A stretch of DNA of 43,240 bases from Thermoplasmata archaeon (GTDB lineage: Archaea > Thermoplasmatota > Thermoplasmata > RBG-16-68-12 > JAGMCJ01), in contig JAGLRN010000101.1 in the NCBI GenBank assembly GCA_023136265.1, forward strand, positions 1 to 43,240, written 5' to 3'. This document shows positions 16,847 to 25,296 of this stretch, one piece after another. The notes beneath the pieces are model-generated. The model had not been told where the DNA came from. It ran no database searches and was given only the letters and a program-made list of their open reading frames with translations. The position numbers and the translations under genes are program-made. How positions within the stretch are numbered: position 1 is the first letter of the stretch; the number at the start of each line of letters is the position of its first letter.

Positions 16847-18013
16847 TCACGATATCCTTGCCTCCTGTCGTCTGAACAGACGCTCCAATGCCATTGGCGC
16901 ATCCATTTCCTCCGTTCCAGGGGCCTCGATTACAGACACATCCTCAGGAAGCTCCATTCTGGTTTCTATCTCGTCCACTGGCATCGCGTCATCCAGTTGC
17001 CGCTTGGTCACGATCACGACAAGGCGGACATTTCGATGGCTGGAGGCGACTATCGCCCGCCCTCGTTCGATGTCCTGAGGGTTCGTGCTGTCGACGACAA
17101 GAAACACGCCACTCACCTCTCGACTGAACAGCTTGAACATGGCCGCGAAGCTCTCATCGGCAGGTTCACCAAGCACCTCGATGTCGATGTCCGAAACATC
17201 CAGCCTTCTCCTGTCTTTCCCTTCCCCGATGTGTCCTGTCTCGTCGACAACGGTTCGTGAGCACAGCGAGTGTACGAAATCGTTCTTGCCAGAGTCCTGG
17301 GATCCAATGACGAGGATTCTCGTGGGCTGTGTGGCCCTGCCCACAGGTTCCCTGATTGCGAACGGCACCCAGTCGCTTTCTGAGATCCCGAGCTCCCCTT
17401 TCTCGTGCACCTTCACGAGGTTCTGCAGCTCGTGACCTGCCGTTCTTGTCTCGAACTCCAGGACGCAATCTGCGGACTGCCTTATCCTGGCGAGCTCCCT
17501 ATCCTCCAGGGTCCAGTTCATGAACAATACCAGAGATGCGGTACCCGTGTCCTTTGAGGCCCCGCGCAAGAAATGCCAGAAGTCAATGACCGATTCCTTT
17601 GGGAACCTGTCGAGGAGGAATTCGAGGGAATCGATGACCACTCGACCTGGTCTCTCATTCTCGAGGGCCTCTCTGATGACGCTCTGGATGTGGTTTAGAT
17701 CGAGCACATCGCGAATGACGTACTTCTCCTCAGAGGGCACCATGATCTGACTGGAGACGGCGTCCACTATGATGAGACGGGACTGCTCAGTGACACCGTG
17801 GTTCCTGAACTGCGACCTCGCAAGGCTCGGGGACCTAAAGAAGTCCACGTAGACGCAGACCTCGCCGTGGGCCATTCCTGAGACCACGAATTGCTCGGCA
17901 AGCTCTCTCTTCTCGGTAGGGCTGTTGCTCAGCAGAAGGGACGATGAAGGTCTCGGAAACCCGCCTCCGAGCCATTCATCAACCGTTTCAATACCTGTTC
18001 TTGCCCTACTCAT
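16847..18013 (-). CDS. KaiC/RecA-like domain fused to a GTPase-like domain, both with degenerate nucleotide-binding motifs
   Basis: N-terminal TGIETVDEWLGGGFPRPSSSLLLSNSPTEKRELAEQF is KaiC-like without Walker A. Walker B-like GRVVIDSLEFLL. The second half has RILVIGSQDSGKNDF, GVFLVVDSTNP and VVIVTKRQ. Confidence 0.75.
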   Translation of the reverse strand: MSRARTGIETVDEWLGGGFPRPSSSLLLSNSPTEKRELAEQFVVSGMAHGEVCVYVDFFRSPSLARSQFRNHGVTEQSRLIIVDAVSSQIMVPSEEKYVIRDVLDLNHIQSVIREALENERPGRVVIDSLEFLLDRFPKESVIDFWHFLRGASKDTGTASLVLFMNWTLEDRELARIRQSADCVLEFETRTAGHELQNLVKVHEKGELGISESDWVPFAIREPVGRATQPTRILVIGSQDSGKNDFVHSLCSRTVVDETGHIGEGKDRRRLDVSDIDIEVLGEPADESFAAMFKLFSREVSGVFLVVDSTNPQDIERGRAIVASSHRNVRLVVIVTKRQLDDAMPVDEIETRMELPEDVSVIEAPGTEEMDAPMALERLFRRQEARIS

Positions 18014-18028
18014 GTTGACGTTCTCCTG

Positions 18029-18751
18029 TCAAAGCGATTCATCGGCGACTTCTCTCTCGCTCAGAAACTCCAGCCCAGGACCTCTCTCGGTCAGGACGAC
18101 ATCGAGGAACTCCCCGCCTATGTCGAACTGAACCCACTTCGGGCTCGTCGTTACTCCCTTTATGTGATGGATTCTCATCTCCCTCTGGAGGTTCGGTTTG
18201 AATCTCATCTCGATGACTCCGTCCGCCATCATCGCCAGAGTGTCTGTAGCCCCTTTCTCTGCACCATCGTGAAGCGCAAAGACGCCGAACCCCTGCCAAT
18301 TCCTTAGCTTCGACATGACTATCTGGAAGAATTTCATGAGCACGGAGGACGAATTGTGCAGGAACAGGGGTGACAGGGAGTAGAAGAAGAGGTCCGGTGA
18401 TCCTCCAAGCTGGTTGGCAGCCTTGGAAATGCTCATCCCTATCCCCTCTATGTTCGATAGACTCGTCACGTAGATGGTGCCTCTGGACGGAGTTCCCTCC
18501 CTTACGTTGCTCAGAGATAGGGTGACGCAGTCAATGAATACGAGGTCTTTGCCCTCACGCTCTCCAAGGTTGATGTTGAACTTGAGTGCCCGCTCCTTGA
18601 TCGCTTCTGGCGGGTAGTCCACGCAGACGATGACGACCTTCTTCCCTTCCTTGAGCGAGTGTCTGATCAGTTCGAGGGACCATTCGAGCTTTCCAACTCC
18701 AGGTGGACCCTTGAGCAGAAGTCCAGAGACGTCTGGGAATCTCTCCGTCAC
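18029..18751 (-). CDS. KaiC/RecA-superfamily ATPase-like protein
   Basis: GLLLKGPPGVGKLEWSLELIRHSLKEGKKVVIVCVDYPPEAIKERA, DLFFYSLSPLFL. GTG start overlaps the TGA of the upstream kinase. Confidence 0.75.
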   Translation of the reverse strand: MTERFPDVSGLLLKGPPGVGKLEWSLELIRHSLKEGKKVVIVCVDYPPEAIKERALKFNINLGEREGKDLVFIDCVTLSLSNVREGTPSRGTIYVTSLSNIEGIGMSISKAANQLGGSPDLFFYSLSPLFLHNSSSVLMKFFQIVMSKLRNWQGFGVFALHDGAEKGATDTLAMMADGVIEMRFKPNLQREMRIHHIKGVTTSPKWVQFDIGGEFLDVVLTERGPGLEFLSEREVADESL

Positions 18752-21700
18752 TGAATCACTCCCGTATCGTCATCCTGAGCTTGCCCCCCGTCCTTGGGCT
18801 CCTCGTTCTTCGCGGGGAACGTCAGAGTGATCGTCGTGCCTTCTCCCTCGGAGCTGGTCACATCTATGCTCCCTCTGTGTCTCTTCACTATCATTGACAC
18901 CACATACAGTCCCAGGCCCGTCCCCTTTCCCACATCCTTCGTCGTGAAGAATGGGTCGAATACTTGGGATAACTGCTCCTCAGGAATGCCAATTCCAGTG
19001 TCGGATATCTCGGCCTCGACAAGGTCTCCCTTGGCTCTCGTCGAGAGGACGATCCGCCCGCCATTCCCAAGGGCATCCACGCTGTTCTGGAGAAGGTTGA
19101 TGAATACCTGTTGAAGAGCATGGTGACTCCCCTCCACAGGAGGGATATCCCCGAGATCCGCCACGATGTCGATGTTCTGGGGTTTCTGTGTTATCCTGAT
19201 TGCCTCTAGAGACTCCTGAATGATATCGTTCAAGTCCATATCGATCATATTGAGGTCCATTCCTTCCCTTGAGTATCTCGAAAGCCATCGGACGATTTCA
19301 GATGCTCTTCCGGCTGCGTCCACTATCTTTCGGGCATGGTCCTTGATCAGCCTTGGATCGTCCTCGTCGAGAATCGCCTCTGCGTAGCCCGTCACTCCGG
19401 TGAGCGGGTTGTTCACCTCATGAGCAATCCCAGAGACCAGAGTGCCTATCCCAGCCAGTTTCTCGGACCTGATTAGCCTCTGCTCCGCTTTCTTGGCTTC
19501 AGTAATGTCCCTGACAATGCCCAGGATCATCTTTTCGCCACCCAACGTAATGGGGACCCAGCGAATCTCTGCCTGAACATGGTTCCCATCTTTTCGGATG
19601 AGAGTGGATTCCGCCAGACTGGTCTCTTTCCCTTCGACCTTTGGTCCGAGGACTTCCGCAAATCGACGGACCTCGCCCCCAGGCAGGATGCCCATTTCCC
19701 CGAAACGCTGGTCAAGCCATTCATCCTTCTCGAAACCAAGCATTTCCACGAAGCTCCTGTTCACATCGACAGTCGTGCCGTTCAAGTCCGTAAGTATGTA
19801 CCCGTCTGGAGCGTGCTCGAAAACCAACCTGAATCTCTCTTCCGAACTCTTGATTCGCTCTTCGGCCTTCTTCCTGTCTGTGATGTCATGGACCGTCCCG
19901 AGTAGCCTAACCGGCTGCCCCTTCGCGTTGGCGATCACCTCTACCTCTTCGTGGACGAAACGCATTTCCCCACTGGATAACACGATCCGGTGATCGATGC
20001 TGAAAGGCTTCTTCCTGTTCAAAGCCCCGTCAACCGACCTTTGAACGAGGTCGATGTCTTCGGGATGGACGAGATCCAGGAACGCCTCGTATGTCGCACC
20101 AAACTCCCGAGGACTCAGGCCGAAGATGCGGTAAATCTCGTCAGACCATGTCAACTCGTCTGCCTGCATATTCCAGTTCCAATTGCCCACGTGAGCGACT
20201 CGCTGAGCCTCAACAAGCATTTCCCTGCTTCGCTTCAGCTCCTCCGTCATACGCCTCCTCTGGAGGACCATCGAGGCCTGACTGGCGAATGTCTCGATCA
20301 GCTTCCTGTTCTTCAACCCGGTTCCTCTGCGCGTCATTATCACCACATGAGCGAAGACCGTCTCTCCCCTTTCCATGCCGATGGAGTAGATGTCGCCTAT
20401 CTTTGCCATCTTCATGAACATCTTGGACAGCCTCTTCGAGATTCGACCTTCCGTCAGTTCGTGGATCCCTTGGGATAGCTTCACCAACTCTCCACTTCCG
20501 AGTTGTTCATCCAGTTCTTGGAGGGTATTGAACTGCATCCCCACGATGTCCTTCCCTATCAGCTTGGTGATTGCACGACTCAGCTTGCCGAGTCCGACGA
20601 CCGAGCGCACCTCATGAAGGCCTGCAGTCTCGTCATAGGATGAGACAAGGATGATAGAGTTGCCGGTTATCTCGTTTAGTCGTTTCGCGATGTGCTCGTA
20701 GATGTCATCCTCCTGTGGAAAGGCGGTGAGCTCCAGAGCAGTCCCGTAAAGATACTGCAGGTTGAGCGCTTCTCGTTCGGCCTTCATCTCAGCCCTCTTG
20801 CGGGCAGTAACGTCATTGAGGAGATTCAGCGTCGCTGGTTTCCCTTCCCAGCGGAAGACCACTGCGTTGATCTCGACCCAAATGACGTTTCCACGTTTGC
20901 CGACGACTCTGAATGTGTAAAGGTCGGGAACATCCTTTCTCTTGATTCTCCGTTTGTGGCGGGCGAGCACCATCTCTCGGTCTTCTGGATGGATGAGTTC
21001 CTTGAAGGGCTTCGACGCCAATTCCTTCATGGTATACCCCGTGACCTCCGCGGCTCTGGGATTGGAGAACTTGAGCAGACCGTCCTGGACGACCACGATA
21101 CCCTCGTTGGCGTTCTCAACGAGCAACCTGTACTTCTCCTCGCTTTCACGCAGTGCCCGGCTCATCCTCTTCCGATCTGTGACGTCCCTTGCTATCGTCT
21201 GGAAGGCGTGAACCTTGCCGTCCTTCCTCATCGGGCTGATTCGAACCTCAGTTTCGTGTTCGGTACCGTTTCGATCGACCCAAGTCACTTCCAGCGGTCT
21301 TGGGATCTTTCCCCTCATGAGGGCTGCAAAAACCTTCAGGTACTTCGGGATGTCTCGCGTTCGCAGGGTTGGAAGCTTCGAGAAGTGGTGGCCAACGATC
21401 TCCTCCTTGGTGAAGCCCGTCGATTCCAAGAACGCACGGTTGCATGCCGTGACATTTCCTTTTATGTCTATCGTCGTCATGCCGTCGGGGGCCTGATTGA
21501 CCATTTCTCTGTACTTCTCCTCGGAATGCCTCAGCTCCTCTTCCAGCAGCTTGCGCTCCTCTTCGATTTCTAGAGTGTGCAATGCGGAAGCGATGTCGCC
21601 GACAACCTCTTCGAACAATACTTGCTCTTCCTTGTCTGTGACGAGGTCTCTGGGGGTAGAGACAGACATCAGGCCATAGAACTTTCCCCGGTGTTCTAAT

Positions 21701-22824
21701 CGTATGCTCATCGCTCCTCTGCCTTTGTACGCCTTTGATAGAGGGCAGTCTTTGCAGGTTCTGAAGGGATCATCTATCACTTCGATTCCCGATTTCTTCA
21801 TTGCACTTCGACCACAGGAGCTCAACTCCCCACGCTTCAGTCTTTTGAGCATGGGCTCGAAATCCTTGCCCAAACCGGACTCGGCGGCTGTAACGAGTTG
21901 TCCATCCTCATCTAGTAGGGCGATCCAGGCGTTATGATAGCCACGGGTCGCGATGAGGTTATCGCAAACTCCTTTGAGTAACTTGTCGCGATTCCTCTCC
22001 CTTGTGATGAGTTGGTTGACGCTACGGATGGCTTGCAGCACAAGGTTAAGGTGGTTGATCTTCTTCTTCGCCCACTTGCGCTCTGCAGTGTCAGTAATCG
22101 TTCCTGAGATCTCATCTCCATCAAGAGCTGCGCTCAGTAGCACGTTCTTCTCTTCTCCATTCTTGGATACTAACTCGACATCGAAATCGGTGACCTTCCC
22201 TTCTCTCTTGAGAATCGCAAGCATGATCTTTCTCTTTTCCGGATCTTTGTACCAAGCGAGAACGCCTTCATGAATCATATCCTCAGGGGAGTCGAATCCG
22301 AGGATTCTTGCCAGTGCACGATTCACGCAGAGAATCTCGCCCTTCAAGTTCGTGTTGAACATCCCAATGGGGGCATTCTCCAACATGTCTCTGTATCGCT
22401 TCTCTGACTTCTTCAAGGACTCTTCCAGCCTCTTGTTCTGGGTTATGTCGCGATTGACCACGATGGCCCCAATCGCTTCCCCCTCCGCGTCTCTCACTAA
22501 CGCAACCGACGCCAACCCACGAATCCTCTTGCCATCTTTTTTCCTCTGGATGACTTCCCCCCTCCAGTTATTATTCCGATAGAGACTGTCTAGGACATCC
22601 TTTCTCTCGTCGTTTGCATATTCCAGGCCTGTGACCTCACGCAGGTCTTTTCCAGTCACTTCTTCTGCACGCCAGCCGTACATCTCCTCAGCAGCCCTAT
22701 TCCATCCTGTGATGTTGAAGTCCGCATCAGTGCAAATGACGGCGTCTGAGATGTATACCCAGAGCTCGGTGTGGACAGCATCCTGTAACGACTCTTTTAC
22801 GGGGATGTTCTTGCCCACCGCCAT
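18748..22824 (-). CDS. Multi-sensor histidine kinase (about 6 PAS, 2 GAF, HisKA, HATPase)
   Basis: Repeated PAS S-box tails (RDITQNKRLEESL, ARDVTDRKRMSRAL, NDVTARKRAE, HDITDRKKAEERI, RDITEAKKAEQRL). H-box LVSGIAHEVNNPLTGVTGYAEAI. N/G boxes INLLQNSVDAL, EISDTGIGIPEEQL, GKGTGLGLYVVSMIV. Confidence 0.93.
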   Translation of the reverse strand: MAVGKNIPVKESLQDAVHTELWVYISDAVICTDADFNITGWNRAAEEMYGWRAEEVTGKDLREVTGLEYANDERKDVLDSLYRNNNWRGEVIQRKKDGKRIRGLASVALVRDAEGEAIGAIVVNRDITQNKRLEESLKKSEKRYRDMLENAPIGMFNTNLKGEILCVNRALARILGFDSPEDMIHEGVLAWYKDPEKRKIMLAILKREGKVTDFDVELVSKNGEEKNVLLSAALDGDEISGTITDTAERKWAKKKINHLNLVLQAIRSVNQLITRERNRDKLLKGVCDNLIATRGYHNAWIALLDEDGQLVTAAESGLGKDFEPMLKRLKRGELSSCGRSAMKKSGIEVIDDPFRTCKDCPLSKAYKGRGAMSIRLEHRGKFYGLMSVSTPRDLVTDKEEQVLFEEVVGDIASALHTLEIEEERKLLEEELRHSEEKYREMVNQAPDGMTTIDIKGNVTACNRAFLESTGFTKEEIVGHHFSKLPTLRTRDIPKYLKVFAALMRGKIPRPLEVTWVDRNGTEHETEVRISPMRKDGKVHAFQTIARDVTDRKRMSRALRESEEKYRLLVENANEGIVVVQDGLLKFSNPRAAEVTGYTMKELASKPFKELIHPEDREMVLARHKRRIKRKDVPDLYTFRVVGKRGNVIWVEINAVVFRWEGKPATLNLLNDVTARKRAEMKAEREALNLQYLYGTALELTAFPQEDDIYEHIAKRLNEITGNSIILVSSYDETAGLHEVRSVVGLGKLSRAITKLIGKDIVGMQFNTLQELDEQLGSGELVKLSQGIHELTEGRISKRLSKMFMKMAKIGDIYSIGMERGETVFAHVVIMTRRGTGLKNRKLIETFASQASMVLQRRRMTEELKRSREMLVEAQRVAHVGNWNWNMQADELTWSDEIYRIFGLSPREFGATYEAFLDLVHPEDIDLVQRSVDGALNRKKPFSIDHRIVLSSGEMRFVHEEVEVIANAKGQPVRLLGTVHDITDRKKAEERIKSSEERFRLVFEHAPDGYILTDLNGTTVDVNRSFVEMLGFEKDEWLDQRFGEMGILPGGEVRRFAEVLGPKVEGKETSLAESTLIRKDGNHVQAEIRWVPITLGGEKMILGIVRDITEAKKAEQRLIRSEKLAGIGTLVSGIAHEVNNPLTGVTGYAEAILDEDDPRLIKDHARKIVDAAGRASEIVRWLSRYSREGMDLNMIDMDLNDIIQESLEAIRITQKPQNIDIVADLGDIPPVEGSHHALQQVFINLLQNSVDALGNGGRIVLSTRAKGDLVEAEISDTGIGIPEEQLSQVFDPFFTTKDVGKGTGLGLYVVSMIVKRHRGSIDVTSSEGEGTTITLTFPAKNEEPKDGGQAQDDDTGVIQ

Positions 22825-22839
22825 GCTACATCATCTCAC

Positions 22840-23649
22840 TCACTGCGGCTCATCATCACGACGTTCCTCGATCAGGTCGCCAAACTCCCCCTCGATATCG
22901 CCGAGCTCATCAACGGAGCCAGACCATTTCAAGATTGAGTCGCCATATCTGTTCTCTATTCTCCTGACGGTCCTCCTCATCTCCCTTCTCATGGATCCGG
23001 TATCCTCACCTTCTCCGACGGCCACGAGGAAGAACCCCTCTCCCTCCTCCATTAGGATCTTTGAGTCGCCATGTTCAAAGGACTTCACTTCGTGATTGGG
23101 TTTGTGGAACGAATCTTCTATGAACATCCTGACCGCGGTGAGCATGGAGCCAAAGATGTCGGAATCAGACTCAGACCGGGGAGCGACGGCCTTGTGGTAA
23201 ATCAACTTCCCACCATCGGTCAGCAGATAGACTCCCGAGAGCTGGAACGATTCCCTTTCCCTTGCGGACTCGACCTCCCCGAGGGCTCTCTCGACCGTGG
23301 CTATCAGCTCCTTCTTCCCGACCGGCTTGGCAACGTAGTCACATGCGCCTCTCTTCATTGCGGCGACGCCGACCTCCACGTCTATATAGCCAGTGAGCAT
23401 GACCACAGGTAAGAAGCTGTAGTTCTGTTCAACGTAACTGAGGACCCCGAACCCATCAATCCCAGGCATCTTTATGTCAGTGATGATTAGCGAGATGTCA
23501 TGCGCCTTCAGGACCTCTATTGCGCCCTCCCCGTCGTGTGCCGTCACGACACGATAACCCGCCCGCTCGAGGTGGATGCGCAGCGTGTCTCTCACGAAAT
23601 CCTCGTCATCGACGACTAGAATCGTCCTTGAACCGCCAGCCTGTAACAT
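22840..23649 (-). CDS. Response regulator: REC domain plus C-terminal alpha/beta domain (possibly longin/roadblock-like)
   Basis: REC: ILVVDDEDFVRDTL, phospho-acceptor D in LIITDIKMPGIDGF, VVMLTGY, YVAKPVGKKEL. C-terminal SGVYLLTDGGKLIYHKAVAP...DIFGSMLTAVRMFIEDSF... Confidence 0.9.
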   Translation of the reverse strand: MLQAGGSRTILVVDDEDFVRDTLRIHLERAGYRVVTAHDGEGAIEVLKAHDISLIITDIKMPGIDGFGVLSYVEQNYSFLPVVMLTGYIDVEVGVAAMKRGACDYVAKPVGKKELIATVERALGEVESARERESFQLSGVYLLTDGGKLIYHKAVAPRSESDSDIFGSMLTAVRMFIEDSFHKPNHEVKSFEHGDSKILMEEGEGFFLVAVGEGEDTGSMRREMRRTVRRIENRYGDSILKWSGSVDELGDIEGEFGDLIEERRDDEPQ

Positions 23650-23698
23650 TTGCGTCCGTGATTTTCATCATCTGGCTTGGTTTAAGGATGTCGGCATC

Positions 23699-23716
23699 AT
23701 TATCAGATATGATATG
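23699..23716. promoter_or_regulatory. ATTATCAGATATGATATG, imperfect copy of the same motif
   Basis: One mismatch to TTATCA-N4-TGATAA. 50 nt upstream of the response-regulator operon start at 23649. Confidence 0.5.
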
Positions 23717-23801
23717 TAGCCCTCCAGTTCGCCCTGAGTATGGTCAATCCACATGTCACTTATCGCCAGGAGGACACGCTGACCCGAGCTAGCTCGTGTT
23801 C

Positions 23802-24188
23802 CTACTTGTACGCCTTGCACGAGTTGCAGTACCAGCGCTGCTGGTCCGGTATCCACATCAGAAGTCCTCCACAGCTCGTGCAGACATTGGCGGGCGGCAC
23901 TACTGGAATCGGTGCTAGTGGCATCGGTGCCACTGGAATCCGTGCTACCGGCCTCTTGGCCGGAATAACCATCATGAAGAGTATGGCAAGGAATATCAGG
24001 AAGAGGCCCACGCCGACCGTCACGATTCCCTGCTGCATGTACACGAACGAGGAACCGTAGTCGCCTTCCCGGAGCAGTGTCAGTATGATGCCCACGGGGA
24101 TCAACGCAATCCCGAGCAACATCAGCACGTACGCCATGAACCTCGACTCTCGGAACTCTGGCTCAGTCTTCTTCTTTGGAACGCTCAT
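23802..24188 (-). CDS. Two-TM membrane protein with C-terminal zinc ribbon
   Basis: MSVPKKKTEPEFRESRFMAYVLMLLGIALIPVGIIL...CTSCGGLLMWIPDQQRWYCNSCKAYK. Confidence 0.75.
   Translation of the reverse strand: MSVPKKKTEPEFRESRFMAYVLMLLGIALIPVGIILTLLREGDYGSSFVYMQQGIVTVGVGLFLIFLAILFMMVIPAKRPVARIPVAPMPLAPIPVVPPANVCTSCGGLLMWIPDQQRWYCNSCKAYK
23905..23949. repeat. Three imperfect 15-nt tandem units encoding a Pro-rich linker
   Basis: ggaatcggtgctagt / ggcatcggtgccact / ggaatccgtgctacc. They encode the ARIPVAPMPLAPIPV linker between the TM region and Zn ribbon. Confidence 0.8.
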
Positions 24189-24260
24189 TTGTTCCCTCCT
24201 CATCCCCTCATTCACCTAGGTGTTGATAAGCCTTTTGGGGACGACGACCGACCTCCGATG

Positions 24261-24794
24261 TCATCTGCCCATCTTCCACCAATACACGTACGCGAGATAG
24301 ACGAACGCGAGCAGAATGGTCCCGTGGGCGAAGATCTCCAGGGAAAGCACCTCGTCGGGGGGGAACATGACGGAAGGCAGGGGATAGAAGACCGGGCTGC
24401 CTCCGTGATACAGGATGTCCAGAAGGACGTGGCTTGTGGTGCCTATCAATATCGAGTATACTATGACTGGCAGGCTGCCTCGCTGCTCGAGGATGTCTAT
24501 TCCGGCGAACTTGTAGCCTCTCGGGTCGGAGGATGTGTTCTTGAAGTATCGAATCACTTTGGGCACGACGTATAGGGTAGCCACGAGGGCCAGGACGAAA
24601 TCGAACGTGAAGGCACCAATCAGCGAATGAGTGATGATCCTCACGGGTTCCTCATACGCGGGAAGAATGTAGACGAAAGGTATGAACAGGTCTGGAATGA
24701 CCGCGCCGACGCTGAGCCCGATGAAATCGAATCTTTTCGGCCTGAGGATGAACAGGGGCCAAACGAGGGCGCAATGGAACGCCGTAAAGGCCAT
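24261..24794 (-). CDS. DUF4184-like/membrane-bound hydrolase-like integral membrane protein
   Basis: MAFTAFHCALVWPLFILRPKRFDFIGLSVGAVIPDLF...THSLIGAFTFDFVL...SHVLLDILYHGG. ORF extends to 24848 but the start is likely 24794. Confidence 0.6.
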   Translation of the reverse strand: MAFTAFHCALVWPLFILRPKRFDFIGLSVGAVIPDLFIPFVYILPAYEEPVRIITHSLIGAFTFDFVLALVATLYVVPKVIRYFKNTSSDPRGYKFAGIDILEQRGSLPVIVYSILIGTTSHVLLDILYHGGSPVFYPLPSVMFPPDEVLSLEIFAHGTILLAFVYLAYVYWWKMGR

Positions 24795-25023
24795 GCGGAA
24801 TCCAATATCGGAGATTCCGAAGGCGTATTTGTATTGATGGGTGTGCAATTGCTCTCGTGCCTCGATTTTCGGGGCATCGTTGCTCGCTTATCGTGATATC
24901 AATCGTCTGAGCTTACATCTAGCCTATTCGGTCTGTGATTCCAAGAAAATACATGTCCGGGAAACCTTTTATTGGACCCCTCTCCGATTTATTATTAGTT
25001 CTCAGAAAAAGGAGAGGAAAAAA

Positions 25024-25284
25024 ATGAAGGCAATGATAGCATTTGGTGTGCTGGCCTTGCTCCTCGTTGTGGTATTGGCCTCGAGGAACATTGTAGCGGA
25101 CTGGGATTCCGACAGTGACGGCCTTCCAGACCTGTGGGAGCTGGAGTATTTCGGGGACCTAAGCTATGGGGCAGATGACGACCCGGACCTTGATGACTTC
25201 ACGAATCTGGAGGAATACGAAGCCGGAACAGATCCGACGGACGCAACGAGCAAGCCAAGACCGCCGACGGCCAGCTTGAATTAG
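25024..25284 (+). CDS. Small membrane-anchored or secreted Ca-binding-like protein
   Basis: N-terminal hydrophobic segment then DWDSDSDGLPDLWELEYFGDLSYGADDDPDLDDFTNLEEYEAGTDPT (thrombospondin-3/dockerin-like Asp loops). AAAGGAGAGG RBS. Confidence 0.75.
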   Translation: MKAMIAFGVLALLLVVVLASRNIVADWDSDSDGLPDLWELEYFGDLSYGADDDPDLDDFTNLEEYEAGTDPTDATSKPRPPTASLN

Positions 25285-25296
25285 GCAACGAACAGG

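Noticed and set aside
16847-18751. Circadian-clock KaiC interpretation
   Set aside because: No KaiA or KaiB nearby, single RecA-like domains and defective P-loops; 'KaiC-like' is used only as a fold label.
20692-21573. 293-aa plus-strand ORF antisense to the large histidine kinase
   Set aside because: Shadow of PAS-domain coding sequence.
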